Below are positions 8,744 through 18,145 of a DNA stretch of 64,000 bases, piece by piece. The stretch is from Pseudocalidococcus sp964653145 (GTDB lineage: Bacteria; Cyanobacteriota; Cyanobacteriia; Thermosynechococcales; Thermosynechococcaceae): contig CAZZCG010000005.1 in NCBI GenBank assembly GCA_964653145.1, forward strand, positions 1 through 64,000, given 5' to 3'. The position numbers were made by a program, and so were the translations under genes. The notes under the pieces are model-generated. The model saw only the letters and a list, made by a program, of their open reading frames with translations, ran no database searches and had not been told where the DNA came from. The first letter of the stretch is position 1, and each line of letters starts with the position of its first letter.

Positions 8744-9844
8744 CTAACGAATCGCTGCTGCTGGAGCAACTCCTGCCCCAATCAACCGTTGGAGTTCATC
8801 GCTACGGGATGATTTGGAAATCGCCGCCTCATAACTAATCATTCCCGCCTTGTAGTAATCCGCCAAAACCTTTTCCAGGGTCTGCATTCCCAGTTTGCCT
8901 CCGGTTTGGATTGCCGAATAAATCTGGGAGGTTTTCCCCTCTCGAATCAAGTTGGAAATTGCGGGGGTGGTGACCATAATTTCCTGGGCCATGACCCGAC
9001 CAAATTCCCCGGGTTTTGGATTTTTCTTCGGTACCAAGGTTTGGCTGAAGACCGCCACGAGAGAGTTAGATAATTGCACCCGAATCTGGGTTTGCTGGGC
9101 CGGTGGGAACACATCCACCATCCGATCCACGGTTTGCGGTGCCGAACTAGTGTGTAGGGTGCCAAAGACTAAGTGTCCAGTTTCGGCGGCGGAAATGGCT
9201 AGCTGAATGGTTTCCAAATCTCGCATCTCACCCACCAGGATAATATCGGGATCTTCCCGTAACGCCGCCCGAAGAGCGTTGGCAAAGCTCTTGGTATCTT
9301 CCCCCACTTGCCGCTGGTGAATCAAACTTTTAATCGGCTCATAGACAAATTCAATCGGGTCTTCCACCGTCAGGATGTGTTCGGCCCGGGTTTTGTTAAT
9401 CAAGTCAATCATGGCAGCTAGGGTTGTGGTTTTACCCGATCCCGTTGGCCCAGTCACCAGAATTAGTCCTCGGGGCCGCTCACTCATTTCCCGAACAATA
9501 TTTGGTAAGCCCAACTGCTCAAAGGTGGGGATTTTAGAACTCAAGGCCCGTAAGCAAGCTGCAAAGGTGCCTCGATCCTTATAGACGTTGACCCGAAATC
9601 TTGCCAGGCCCCGAACCCCGTAGGAACAATCCAACTCCCAGTTTTGCTCTAGATGTTTCCGTTGGGTATTATTGAGCATACTAAAGATTAACCGCTGGCA
9701 TTGCTCCGGCGTCATCGGCTCATAATCAGTGGGTGTAAGTTTGCCGCTGATGCGAATGTAGGGCGGTAATCCAGCGGACAGGTGTAAATCGGAACCACCA
9801 CTGGCCACCACCTGCTCCATCAAATCTTCAATCATCAATTCCAT
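8744..9844 (-). CDS. pilT: Type IV pilus retraction ATPase PilT
   Basis: A 366-residue hexameric ATPase that powers pilus retraction and twitching motility or phototaxis. It has an N-terminal PAS-like region (SGGSDLHLSAGLPPYIRISG), Walker A GPTGSGKTTTL (about residues 130-140), an Asp box and Walker B in DPDIILVGEMRD, and a His box in TGHLVFGTLHTSSA. The PilT C-terminal signature AIRNLIRE appears here as AISNLIREGKTSQIYSAIQTG. A purine-rich GGAG lies just upstream of the ATG at 9844. The gap to pilB is 101 bases and may hold a separate promoter. Confidence 0.96.
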   Translation of the reverse strand: MELMIEDLMEQVVASGGSDLHLSAGLPPYIRISGKLTPTDYEPMTPEQCQRLIFSMLNNTQRKHLEQNWELDCSYGVRGLARFRVNVYKDRGTFAACLRALSSKIPTFEQLGLPNIVREMSERPRGLILVTGPTGSGKTTTLAAMIDLINKTRAEHILTVEDPIEFVYEPIKSLIHQRQVGEDTKSFANALRAALREDPDIILVGEMRDLETIQLAISAAETGHLVFGTLHTSSAPQTVDRMVDVFPPAQQTQIRVQLSNSLVAVFSQTLVPKKNPKPGEFGRVMAQEIMVTTPAISNLIREGKTSQIYSAIQTGGKLGMQTLEKVLADYYKAGMISYEAAISKSSRSDELQRLIGAGVAPAAAIR

Positions 9845-9945
9845 GGTTCATGCTCCTTAATTAAGGCGTGTTTACATCAAGTGATTGTTTTGATTCGATA
9901 TTTCTTCAGTCCCCGGCCACCATGAATCCAATGATCATTCAGTAT

Positions 9946-11958
9946 TTATGATTCAAAGCGAGGAGTCATGCAGTACGGACAATCTAACCATTCTTGTTGC
10001 AAGCCAGCGTGACAGACCCGACAGGTGAGAGCAGTCTTGCGCTTGGCTTTTAGTTCCGACTCTAGACCGGTATCCGTGAAGGTTACCCGTTCCACTTCCT
10101 CAAAGGTGGTATGACCCTCCTGCACAAGCTGTAAACTATAGGCTAAAAGGGTTTTCATCCCTTCCTCTACAGCTGCTTCCTTAATTTGTTCCGTGGGAGC
10201 CGCCTCGGTAATCAGGGATTGCAGACGTTCCGTCACCCGCATAATTTCATAGACCCCAACCCGACCTTTATAGCCAATCCCATTACACTTCGAGCAAATG
10301 GGCTGTCCAGAGGCTTTGGCTACTTGAATTTCCTCAGTACTGAGACGATTCGCTCTATAAAAGGTGGTTTGTAGGCTTTGCGATGCAGATAACCCGAAAC
10401 GAGCCAGTTCCTCAGAGGTTGGTTGGTAGGCAATTCTACACTCGGTACAAACTCGTCGCATTAACCGCTGAGCCACTACCCCAATCAAGGATGCAGAAAC
10501 CATAAAGGGTTCCACTTCCATTTCCGACAGGCGGGCCACGGCACTGGCGGCATCATTGGTGTGGAGCGTCGTTAAGACCAAGTGCCCCGTCAATGCAGCT
10601 TCAATGGCGGTTTTAGCCGTTTCCTTATCTCGAGTTTCTCCCACCAGGATGACATCGGGATCCTGCCGCAAAAATGCCCGGAGAATTTCCGAGAAGTTCA
10701 TGTTTTTCTCGCGAATCACCTGCACCTGGGTCAGACCAGGAAGGGTATATTCAATGGGATCTTCAGCGGTACTGATATTCACCCCAGGGCTATTACACTC
10801 TGCTAGGGCTGAATACAAGGTTGTTGTTTTCCCAGAACCTGTTGGTCCTGTTACTAAAATCAAGCCAAAGGGCCGCTTGGTCATGTCACGGACAATTGCT
10901 AAACTCTCCGGATCTGAAATCAACTTATCCAGGCCCAGTTGGGTAGAGGAGTTATCTAAAATCCGCAACACTACTTTTTCGCCCCAGCGACTGGGAAGGG
11001 TATTAACCCGGAAGTCAATGCGCCGTCCTTGAAATATTTTGCGAATCCGTCCATCCTGGGGCGCTCGTCGCTCAGCAATGTCTAAATCCGCCAGAATCTT
11101 GAAGCGCGACACAACTGCGGGAATAATTTTTTTGGGAAGTGGGTCAAAGGCCTGTTGCAGTACCCCATCCTTCCGAAACCGAACCCGCAAAAACTCTTCC
11201 TGGGGCTCAATGTGAATATCGGAGACCCCGTCTTGAAGCGCCTTAGCTAGAATTTTATTGACGAGGGCAATAATTGGGGCATCTTCAGCGCCTTTGAGGG
11301 CATCAACCAGGTCAATTTCCTGTTCGCCATCGACGTCCTCCAGACCCCCAATCGCCTCCAAGTCCCCTTCAATGTCAATCTTTCCGAGGGCAGCTGGCCC
11401 CCCTTTGCCCTTATCCTCCTGGAGTTGTTTTTCCAGGAATGGGGTAATCAGGTGCTGATAATCCTCGATGGTGATCACCATGCGTTTAAGGATTAAACCT
11501 TGGCCCCGCAAAGCCTTGCCCAGATTATCCACCGCTTCTAGGTTGTCCGGATCCACCATCGCCACCAGGAGATAGGGAGGATCGCTATCTCGGTTTAGGG
11601 AAATGGGGATGGCTTGATAGGTGCGGCAAATATCAATGGGTAAAATCGTCCCAATCAGTTCCCCGATCTGATCCGTAGGAAAGCGATTTAAATCAGGATC
11701 AAGGCAATCAATCCCATAAATCACCTTGAGCTCGAACAGTTGTTGCTTTTTATACTGCCGAAACACATCCGGGGGCATTGCCTTGCCGGTGACATCTTGT
11801 AAAACCTGAATCAAAGACCGTCCGGATTTTCGACTCTCAACCATGGCCTCACGCACTTGATCGGAGTTGGCGTACCCTGATTCGACTAGAGCTTTTTGAG
11901 TTGGAGTATCATGCCGTCTGACGGTGAGTGAACGCCGCTGGGGAGAGGTGTTGACCAT
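9946..11958 (-). CDS. pilB: Type IV pilus extension ATPase PilB
   Basis: A 670-residue GspE/PilB ATPase that drives pilin polymerisation. An N-terminal MshEN-type domain (about residues 20-180) is followed by the ATPase core, with IEPQEEFLRVRFRKDG, Walker A GPTGSGKTTTLYSAL, Walker B DPDVILVGETRD and the His box LTTLHTNDA. The four-Cys zinc motif (CTEC... and ICSKCNGIGYKGR) is present. An additional C-terminal Cys cluster (CRVC ... CPYC) forms a likely zinc ribbon over the last 30 residues. It is the first gene of the minus-strand pil set. The 244-base gap to the divergent grpE must carry both promoters. Confidence 0.96.
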   Translation of the reverse strand: MVNTSPQRRSLTVRRHDTPTQKALVESGYANSDQVREAMVESRKSGRSLIQVLQDVTGKAMPPDVFRQYKKQQLFELKVIYGIDCLDPDLNRFPTDQIGELIGTILPIDICRTYQAIPISLNRDSDPPYLLVAMVDPDNLEAVDNLGKALRGQGLILKRMVITIEDYQHLITPFLEKQLQEDKGKGGPAALGKIDIEGDLEAIGGLEDVDGEQEIDLVDALKGAEDAPIIALVNKILAKALQDGVSDIHIEPQEEFLRVRFRKDGVLQQAFDPLPKKIIPAVVSRFKILADLDIAERRAPQDGRIRKIFQGRRIDFRVNTLPSRWGEKVVLRILDNSSTQLGLDKLISDPESLAIVRDMTKRPFGLILVTGPTGSGKTTTLYSALAECNSPGVNISTAEDPIEYTLPGLTQVQVIREKNMNFSEILRAFLRQDPDVILVGETRDKETAKTAIEAALTGHLVLTTLHTNDAASAVARLSEMEVEPFMVSASLIGVVAQRLMRRVCTECRIAYQPTSEELARFGLSASQSLQTTFYRANRLSTEEIQVAKASGQPICSKCNGIGYKGRVGVYEIMRVTERLQSLITEAAPTEQIKEAAVEEGMKTLLAYSLQLVQEGHTTFEEVERVTFTDTGLESELKAKRKTALTCRVCHAGLQQEWLDCPYCMTPRFES

Positions 11959-12202
11959 GGTTTTATGGGGATGGTGAACGAGGGGGGATCGAACTTGCCT
12001 CTATATTAGACAAAAGTGTTTGTTCCGGGACGATTCAACCCAGGCCTGGGGGATTCTTAATGAAATCCTGGCATTCTGGTGGCAACAGTAGGGTAAGCTA
12101 ACAATTAAGTTACCTCGGGGAAATTTGTCGCAATGGCGCGGGCCCTTTGAGTTGTAATAAAACTATAGAATCTTAGTGAATGTAGGTTTCTGAGCAGTAG
12201 CC

Positions 12203-12910
12203 ATGGCAGCAGATGAAGTAACCACCCCCACGGAACCAACGGAATCCGCCGATAACCTCAGCACTTCTCCCAATGATGGGGGGAGTTCAGAATTTCTGGT
12301 GACGGGGGTTGACTCGGACGTGGTGATTGGCGGAACTGACGAAACTGCTGATGTTGCCCCGGAAGTGTTAACTGCCCTTGAGGAAACCATTGCCCGTCTC
12401 TCAATCGAAGGGGATGCGCTGCGACAACAGTTAGATGACCAGAAATTACAATTCCAGCGGTTGGCCGCCGACTTTGATAATTTCCGGAAACGGACTCAAC
12501 GGGAAAAGGATGAACTGTCGGAACAGGCCAAGTGCTTAACCCTAACCGAATTGCTGCCGGTGGTGGATAACTTTGAGCGAGCCCGGGCCCACATCACCCC
12601 CCAAACTGATGCCGAAGAAAAAATCCATCGCAGCTATCAAGGGGTTTACAAGCAACTCGTGGAATGTTTAAAGAGTCTTGGAGTGGCTGCGATGCGCCCA
12701 GAGGGTAAGCCCTTTGATCCTGCCTTGCATGAAGCCGTGATGCGTGAAGAATCTAACGAATATCCGGAGGGAACAGTTCTCGAGCAACTGGTGCGTGGCT
12801 ATGTCCTGGGCGAGCGGGTTTTACGCCACGCCATGGTTAAAGTCTCAATTCCCGGAGATGGAACCCCTTCTGCAACCCCCGCAGATCCCGCTTCAGCCCC
12901 ATCGGAATAG
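12203..12910 (+). CDS. grpE: Nucleotide exchange factor GrpE
   Basis: A 235-residue GrpE that releases ADP from DnaK. It has an acidic, Thr/Ser-rich disordered N-terminus (about 1-65), a long coiled coil (about 70-125, including LAADFDNFRKRTQREKDEL) and a C-terminal beta domain with the family signature (GVAAMRPEGKPFDPALHEAV ... GYVLGERVLRHAMVKVS). The C-terminal tail is Pro/Ala rich. The leader holds TAGAAT at 12166-12171, a good -10 candidate without an obvious -35. It is the first gene of the chaperone group grpE-dnaK-dnaJ. Confidence 0.95.
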   Translation: MAADEVTTPTEPTESADNLSTSPNDGGSSEFLVTGVDSDVVIGGTDETADVAPEVLTALEETIARLSIEGDALRQQLDDQKLQFQRLAADFDNFRKRTQREKDELSEQAKCLTLTELLPVVDNFERARAHITPQTDAEEKIHRSYQGVYKQLVECLKSLGVAAMRPEGKPFDPALHEAVMREESNEYPEGTVLEQLVRGYVLGERVLRHAMVKVSIPGDGTPSATPADPASAPSE

Positions 12911-13210
12911 CTGCAACATTTGACCCGCTCCCTGGCTTAGCAATCCCCCATGGTGTGGCAGACAGTTCCAGGCCTGGCCTAAGTTCAAAAAAATTTAGAT
13001 TTACAGTGCTACCATAACGGCAGGTTTGGGGTATTCTCCAATAAGAGGATGCCGGTTGTGTGTTTGTTGAATTCATAAGCCTGATCAAAGCAATCACGGA
13101 TGGTGGTTTGGGCTACTGTCCTGTTTTGAAGATGATGCAGTCACTCCATGTATTTCAAGCAATTAAATATTTGTAAGTTAAAACGTTCATAGCACCTTAC
13201 TAAGTACGTC
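12911..13210 (+). other. grpE-dnaK intergenic leader
   Basis: 300 bases without a supported gene. It includes one CCAGGCCTGG palindrome (12968-12977) and an AT-rich run before dnaK. I see no CIRCE-type inverted repeat (TTAGCACTC-N9-GAGTGCTAA) and no clear Shine-Dalgarno before the dnaK ATG. A dnaK promoter is expected here, but I cannot place it with confidence. Confidence 0.45.
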
Positions 13211-15151
13211 ATGGGCAAAGTTATTGGGATTGATCTCGGCACAACCAACAGTTGTGTGGCAGTTCTGGAAGGGGGTAATCCCATGGTGATCCCCAATGCT
13301 GAAGGTGGAAGAACAACCCCCAGTATTGTGGCCTTTGGTAAATCCAGTGATCGCCTGGTTGGTCAATTGGCCAAGCGTCAGGCCGTAACTAACGCTGAAA
13401 ATACAGTTTTTAGTATCAAGCGCTTCATTGGCCGGCGCTGGGATGAAACCCTTAATGAACGCGAACGGGTTTCTTACACCTGCATTACGGGAAAAGACCA
13501 TACCGTCAATGTCAAAATCCGCGACAAGGAATATACCTGCCAAGAAATATCCGCCATGATCCTGCAAAAACTCAAACAGGATGCGGAGGCCTATTTGGGG
13601 GAAACCGTTGACCAGGCCGTGATCACTGTTCCCGCCTATTTTAGTGATGCTCAACGACAATCCACAAAGGATGCTGGAGCTATCGCCGGCTTGGATGTGA
13701 TGCGGATCATTAATGAACCCACCGCCGCTGCCCTGGCCTATGGCATTGATAAACAGGATCAGGATCAAACGATTTTAGTTTTCGATCTGGGCGGGGGAAC
13801 CTTTGATGTCTCGATTCTCCAACTGGGGGATGGGGTATTTGAGGTTAGATCTACGGCGGGCAATAACCACCTGGGGGGTGACAACTTTGATGAATGTATT
13901 TTGGACTGGCTCCTAGCTTCATTTCGGGAGGCGGAGGGAATTGATCTGTCCCAAGACAAAATGGCCCTGCAACGGTTACGGGAAGCTTCAGAAAAGGCCA
14001 AAGTGGAATTGTCCGGGACGATGTCCACCACTATTAACCTGCCCTTTATTACTGCCGATGCCACCGGCCCCAAACACATCGAAGCTGAGCTAACCCGCTC
14101 TAAGTTTGAGGAACTTGTGGGCCACCTTGTCCAGGCCACCGTCGAACCCATGAACCAGGCCCTGGCGGACTGTGGATTAAGCGTTGACGAAATTGACCGA
14201 ATTTTGTTAGTCGGAGGGTCAACCCGAATCCCAGCCATTCAAGAAGCTGTCAAAGCCTTTTCTGGTAAATCCCCGGATCGGGCCATTAATCCGGATGAAG
14301 CTGTAGCCCTTGGGGCGGCCATTCAGGGGGGAATTCTCGGGAAAGAAACCACCGTTAAAGACCTCCTACTCTTGGATGTCACCCCCTTGTCCCTGGGGAT
14401 TGAAACCCTTGGGGGTGTCTTTAGTAAAATCATTGACCGCAACACCACCCTCCCCACCAGTAAAACCCAGAGTTTTTCCACCGCTGCAGACGGGCAAACC
14501 GTGGTTGAGGTTTCTGTCTACCAAGGAGAACGGCCTTTAGTTGTCGATAACAAAGAATTGGGTCGCTTTGAGTTGGCTGGAATTCCCCCAGCTCCTCGGG
14601 GTGTGCCCCAAATTGATGTCACCTTTGATATTGATGCCAACGGTATTTTAAATGTCTCGGCCGTGGAGCGGGGAACAGGGCGGCAGCAGGCTATTCGGAT
14701 CACAAACCGGGGTGGTCTGAGTACCATGGAAATTGAGCGGATGCGCCAAGAAGCTCAGATCTACGCCCAACAGGACATTCTTAAAAAAGAAGTGGCAGAG
14801 TTGCGCAACCAGGCCGATAATCTGATTTACGCCTATGAATCCACCATTAAAAATAGCCCAACGCTAATTCCGGCCGATGCCAAGAAAAATATTGAATTGG
14901 TGATTCGGGACATGCAGGCGGCCATGGTTTCCCCGGATATTAATCCCGAAAAAATGAAACGCAAGCTGGAGGCCATGCAACAATCTCTTCTTAATGTGGG
15001 TTCCATGGTCTATCAACAAACCGCTGCTGCATCCTCCGCATTTTCCTCTAAGGGGGGACATGACCAGGCCACCCAAGTCCTTAGCGACGATGCCACGGTG
15101 ATCAGTGATAATGAAGGCACAGTCGTAACAGACTATGAAGCGGTTGATTAA
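13211..15151 (+). CDS. dnaK: Molecular chaperone DnaK (Hsp70), DnaK1-like
   Basis: A 646-residue Hsp70 that binds unfolded polypeptides in an ATP-controlled cycle with DnaJ and GrpE. The actin-like ATPase domain (1-385) shows GIDLGTTNSCVAV, IINEPTAAALAYG, FDLGGGTFDVS and the adenosine motif LLVGGSTRIP. The substrate domain follows (PLSLGIETLGGV), then the helical lid. Several stretches (KRFIGRRWDET, GIDKQDQDQTILVFDL) look more like the cyanobacterial DnaK1 type than the housekeeping DnaK2; this is from memory. The tail is rich in Asp and Val and ends EAVD. dnaJ follows after 17 bases. Confidence 0.96.
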   Translation: MGKVIGIDLGTTNSCVAVLEGGNPMVIPNAEGGRTTPSIVAFGKSSDRLVGQLAKRQAVTNAENTVFSIKRFIGRRWDETLNERERVSYTCITGKDHTVNVKIRDKEYTCQEISAMILQKLKQDAEAYLGETVDQAVITVPAYFSDAQRQSTKDAGAIAGLDVMRIINEPTAAALAYGIDKQDQDQTILVFDLGGGTFDVSILQLGDGVFEVRSTAGNNHLGGDNFDECILDWLLASFREAEGIDLSQDKMALQRLREASEKAKVELSGTMSTTINLPFITADATGPKHIEAELTRSKFEELVGHLVQATVEPMNQALADCGLSVDEIDRILLVGGSTRIPAIQEAVKAFSGKSPDRAINPDEAVALGAAIQGGILGKETTVKDLLLLDVTPLSLGIETLGGVFSKIIDRNTTLPTSKTQSFSTAADGQTVVEVSVYQGERPLVVDNKELGRFELAGIPPAPRGVPQIDVTFDIDANGILNVSAVERGTGRQQAIRITNRGGLSTMEIERMRQEAQIYAQQDILKKEVAELRNQADNLIYAYESTIKNSPTLIPADAKKNIELVIRDMQAAMVSPDINPEKMKRKLEAMQQSLLNVGSMVYQQTAAASSAFSSKGGHDQATQVLSDDATVISDNEGTVVTDYEAVD

Positions 15152-15168
15152 ATTAGGATTAAGGATTT

Positions 15169-16305
15169 ATGGCCCGTGATTATTACGAGGTACTGGGTGT
15201 TTCGCGCAGCGCAGATCAAGACGAACTCAAACGTGCCTATCGCCGGTTAGCCCGTAAATATCACCCGGACGTTAACAAGGAACCTGGAGCCGAGGATCAA
15301 TTTAAGGAAATTAATCGCGCCTACGAAGTCCTCTCCGATGCCCAAACCCGCTCTAACTATGATCGCTTTGGGGAAGCGGGAGTCAGTGGGGCTGCTGGGG
15401 GGGCTGGATTCAGCGACTTCGGGGACATGGGTGGCTTTGCGGATATTTTTGAAACCTTCTTTGGCGGTGGCTTTGGTGGCGCTGGGGGTACACAGGGTTC
15501 TCGTCGCCGCCAAGGCCCAACTCGGGGAGATGACCTCCGCTACGATCTCAAGTTAGAGTTTCGGGATGCTGTTTTCGGGGGTGAAAAAGAAATTCGCCTG
15601 ACCCACTCCGAAACCTGTGGTACCTGTAATGGCACGGGGGCAAAACCCGGGACAAGGCCCGTCACCTGTTCCACCTGTAATGGCGTTGGGCAAGTGCGGC
15701 GTTCCACTCGGACTCCCTTTGGAAGTTTCACCCAGTTGTCAGTCTGTCCCACCTGTAATGGCTCTGGGCAGATTATTCAAGACCGCTGTGAGGCCTGTGG
15801 AGGCCAAGGCCAAACCCAAGTTAATAAAAAGCTCAAAATTACGATTCCAGCGGGGGTGGATACGGGTACACGCTTGCGGGTTTCCAATGAAGGGGATGCG
15901 GGTCAACGCAATGGCCCCCCCGGAGATCTGTACGTTTATCTCTTTGTCCAACCGGATGCCGAATTTCAACGGGATGGTAATAACATCCTCACTACTCTCA
16001 AAATTAGCTATCTCCAGGCCATATTGGGCTGCCGCATTCCCGTCAATACCGTTGATGGCGAGGAGGAGCTAACCATTCCCGCCGGGACCCAACCCCACAC
16101 AGTTTTAAAACTCGAAGACAAGGGGGTGCCGCGCTTAGGGAATCCGGTGGCCCGGGGCGATCATCTAATTACGGTGGAGGTGGAGATTCCCACTAAAGTT
16201 AGCACTGAAGAACGGGAACTCCTGGAAAAACTGGCGAAAATTCGCGGTGATCGGATTGGTAAAGGGGGCCTGGAAAACTTTCTGGGTGGGCTATTCGGCG
16301 GATGA
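15169..16305 (+). CDS. dnaJ: Chaperone protein DnaJ
   Basis: A 378-residue type I Hsp40 that delivers unfolded clients to DnaK and stimulates its ATPase. J domain: DYYEVLGVSRSADQDELKRA with HPD in YHPDVN (about residue 33). Gly/Phe-rich linker: about 75-115. Zinc-finger domain: four CxxCxGxG repeats (CGTCNGTG, CSTCNGVG, CPTCNGSG, CEACGGQG) around 150-215. C-terminal substrate-binding domain: begins near KLKITIPAGVDTG. It is the third gene of grpE-dnaK-dnaJ. Its TGA stop overlaps the ATG of the next gene (ATGA), indicating translational coupling. Confidence 0.97.
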   Translation: MARDYYEVLGVSRSADQDELKRAYRRLARKYHPDVNKEPGAEDQFKEINRAYEVLSDAQTRSNYDRFGEAGVSGAAGGAGFSDFGDMGGFADIFETFFGGGFGGAGGTQGSRRRQGPTRGDDLRYDLKLEFRDAVFGGEKEIRLTHSETCGTCNGTGAKPGTRPVTCSTCNGVGQVRRSTRTPFGSFTQLSVCPTCNGSGQIIQDRCEACGGQGQTQVNKKLKITIPAGVDTGTRLRVSNEGDAGQRNGPPGDLYVYLFVQPDAEFQRDGNNILTTLKISYLQAILGCRIPVNTVDGEEELTIPAGTQPHTVLKLEDKGVPRLGNPVARGDHLITVEVEIPTKVSTEERELLEKLAKIRGDRIGKGGLENFLGGLFGG

Positions 16306-16544
16306 ATCAGGCTGTGGAAATCCTAGACCTGCGGGGAACCCCCTGCCCTCTGAACTTTGTGCGGACAAAACTTCGCCTGAACCAACTCCCTCCGGAAACT
16401 CTCCTAGAGGTGTGGCTCGATGCGGGTGAACCCATTGAACAAGTGCCGGACAGTTTAAAAATGGGGGGATACTTGCTCCATCACCTCCAGGCCGAGGCCG
16501 ACTTTTTTCGCTTGACGGTCTCGCGCCCAGCCACGATGGTATGA
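16302..16544 (+). CDS. TusA-family sulfurtransferase-like protein
   Basis: An 80-residue protein of the TusA/SirA fold. The catalytic region reads LDLRGTPCPLNFVRTKLRLN, so the active Cys near residue 12 is kept but the canonical CPxP motif is CPxN, a form I recall from cyanobacterial and plant relatives. TusA proteins relay persulfide sulfur for tRNA thiolation and cofactor synthesis; which acceptor this one serves is unknown. It overlaps dnaJ by four bases at its start and rsgA by four at its end, so all three are probably on one mRNA and translationally coupled. Confidence 0.85.
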   Translation: MNQAVEILDLRGTPCPLNFVRTKLRLNQLPPETLLEVWLDAGEPIEQVPDSLKMGGYLLHHLQAEADFFRLTVSRPATMV

Positions 16545-17578
16545 CTGACCCTGAATTAGCTTCTTTGTCTGGTCACCTCCACGGCACGGTTATGGCCGCA
16601 CAGGCCAACTATTACCGAGTCCAATTGAAGAATGTCCAGACACCCCCGGGGCAACTACTGTGCTTACGGCGGGGCAAGCTCAAAAAACAGGGGCAACAGG
16701 TTCTTGTGGGGGATCAGGTGGTGATCGCAGAACCAGATTGGATTGAGATGCGGGCTGTAATTGATGCGGTTTTACCTCGACAGACCGTCTTAACTCGCCC
16801 GGCCATCGCCAATGTCCATCAGGTGTTGCTTGTGTTTGCGTTGAAAGACCCGGAGCCCGACCCCTGGCAGATCAGTCGATTTTTAGTCACTGCCGAAGCC
16901 AGTGGGTTGGAAATTACAGTGGTTCTGAGTAAGGCGGATTTGGTTGAGCCAGAGCTTCACCAGGCCTGGATCGCCCGCCTCAAAAGCTGGGGCTACCGAG
17001 GCATTGTCATCAGCGTGGTTGAGGCTTGGGGCCTGGAAACCCTGTACGGGATCCTGGCCGGGCAACTGAGTGTCATCTGCGGCCCCTCGGGGGTAGGCAA
17101 AAGTAGCTTGATTCAACAGCTAATTCCTAGGGAGGAGATTCGGATTGGTGCTGTCTCTGCCCATTGGCACAAAGGGAAACACACAACTCGCCATGTGGAG
17201 CTCTTTTCCTTGCCTAAGGGCGGTTTGTTGGCCGATACCCCCGGATTTAATCAGCCAGATTTACAGATTCTCCCCTCCTCCCTCGGTCAATATTTCCCAG
17301 AAATTCGCCAGCGTCTGACAACCCAGGCCTGTCAGTTTCACAATTGCCAACATCTACACGAACCGGATTGTGGGGTGCGTCTGGGGCCGGCTTGGGAACG
17401 CTATGAGCATTACCAGGTCTTTCACCAAGAATTAACCAGTCGGCAGGAAGCTCGAGTTCACTGTCCGAACCTGAACCAAAAACAAACGGAACGCCTGAGC
17501 CACCACTCCCGTAAAGCCCAACGCCGCCAGAGTCATCAATCTACCCAAACCTGGTTAACGGATCCCGACGGTGTTTGA
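16541..17578 (+). CDS. rsgA: Ribosome small subunit-dependent GTPase RsgA
   Basis: A 345-residue circularly permuted GTPase that checks late 30S subunit maturation. An N-terminal OB-fold covers about residues 10-85. The G motifs come in permuted order: G4-like LSKADL (129-134), Walker A GPSGVGKS (181-188), then G3 DTPGF (232-236). The C-terminal zinc site is C264-x4-C269-x-H271-x5-C277. A basic, Gln/His-rich tail follows. Its ATG lies inside the end of the TusA-like gene, so it completes the dnaJ-tusA-rsgA overlap chain. Confidence 0.95.
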   Translation: MTDPELASLSGHLHGTVMAAQANYYRVQLKNVQTPPGQLLCLRRGKLKKQGQQVLVGDQVVIAEPDWIEMRAVIDAVLPRQTVLTRPAIANVHQVLLVFALKDPEPDPWQISRFLVTAEASGLEITVVLSKADLVEPELHQAWIARLKSWGYRGIVISVVEAWGLETLYGILAGQLSVICGPSGVGKSSLIQQLIPREEIRIGAVSAHWHKGKHTTRHVELFSLPKGGLLADTPGFNQPDLQILPSSLGQYFPEIRQRLTTQACQFHNCQHLHEPDCGVRLGPAWERYEHYQVFHQELTSRQEARVHCPNLNQKQTERLSHHSRKAQRRQSHQSTQTWLTDPDGV

Positions 17579-17626
17579 AGGACGTTGCTATTTCCCTGGG
17601 GCCTGGAGATGATCAACTCAAGATTG

Positions 17627-18112
17627 TTAATCCAAAAGCACACTTAGGTAGCGTTTCCGTTTGGTATAGAGCCTGTGGATGTCTAGCTGAGCCTGCCGAC
17701 AATCCGCTCGATTAAGTTTGACTTGTTGCAGCACTGCCCCAGTGAAGTTGGCCTGGATGAGGCACGCCGCCACCAGTTTTGTTTCCCAGAGTTCCGCCAG
17801 TAAAAAATTGGCCTGGCTGAGATTGGCATGGGATAGCCGACAGCGATACAACCGTGTTTGACTAAAATTCGCCCCCCTTAAGTTGGCATGGAGAAAATCT
17901 GTACCGTTGAGATAGGCCCGACTGAAATTTGCCCCCACCATCTGGCAATGGCGAAAGCGGGTGCGATCTAAGCGGGCCTGGTCAAAGCTACAGTGGCTGA
18001 AATCTAAACCAGACAGGTTAATTTCCGACAAATCTAGGCGGGCAAAATTCCGGGCCTGGTCAGAGGTAAGGCGAGCTTCAATATCTGCACGAGTTAAGCG
18101 GTTGGTCATCAT
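17627..18112 (-). CDS. Pentapeptide repeat protein
   Basis: A 161-residue protein made almost wholly of A(D/N)LxX repeats (for example LDLSEINLSGLDFSHCSFD, ANFSRAYLNGTDFLHANLRG, ANLSQANFLLAELWE). These fold as a right-handed square beta-helix. There is no signal peptide or other domain. The tail ends in a basic IHRLYTKRKRYLSVLLD. It lies 33 bases downstream of another pentapeptide gene on the same strand, behind glmU. Pentapeptide proteins are abundant in cyanobacteria and mostly of unknown role; nothing here singles out a target. Confidence 0.88.
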   Translation of the reverse strand: MMTNRLTRADIEARLTSDQARNFARLDLSEINLSGLDFSHCSFDQARLDRTRFRHCQMVGANFSRAYLNGTDFLHANLRGANFSQTRLYRCRLSHANLSQANFLLAELWETKLVAACLIQANFTGAVLQQVKLNRADCRQAQLDIHRLYTKRKRYLSVLLD

Positions 18113-18145
18113 TCCCCTAGCTCAAACCCGGAGCCAGATTAATCC

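Noticed and set aside
12911..13210. CIRCE heat-shock operator before dnaK
   Set aside because: The conserved inverted repeat is absent on both strands here and before grpE and hspA.
13187..13768. 193-codon minus-strand frame opposite dnaK
   Set aside because: It lies wholly within a strongly conserved dnaK on the other strand; the frame is a by-product of dnaK codon use.
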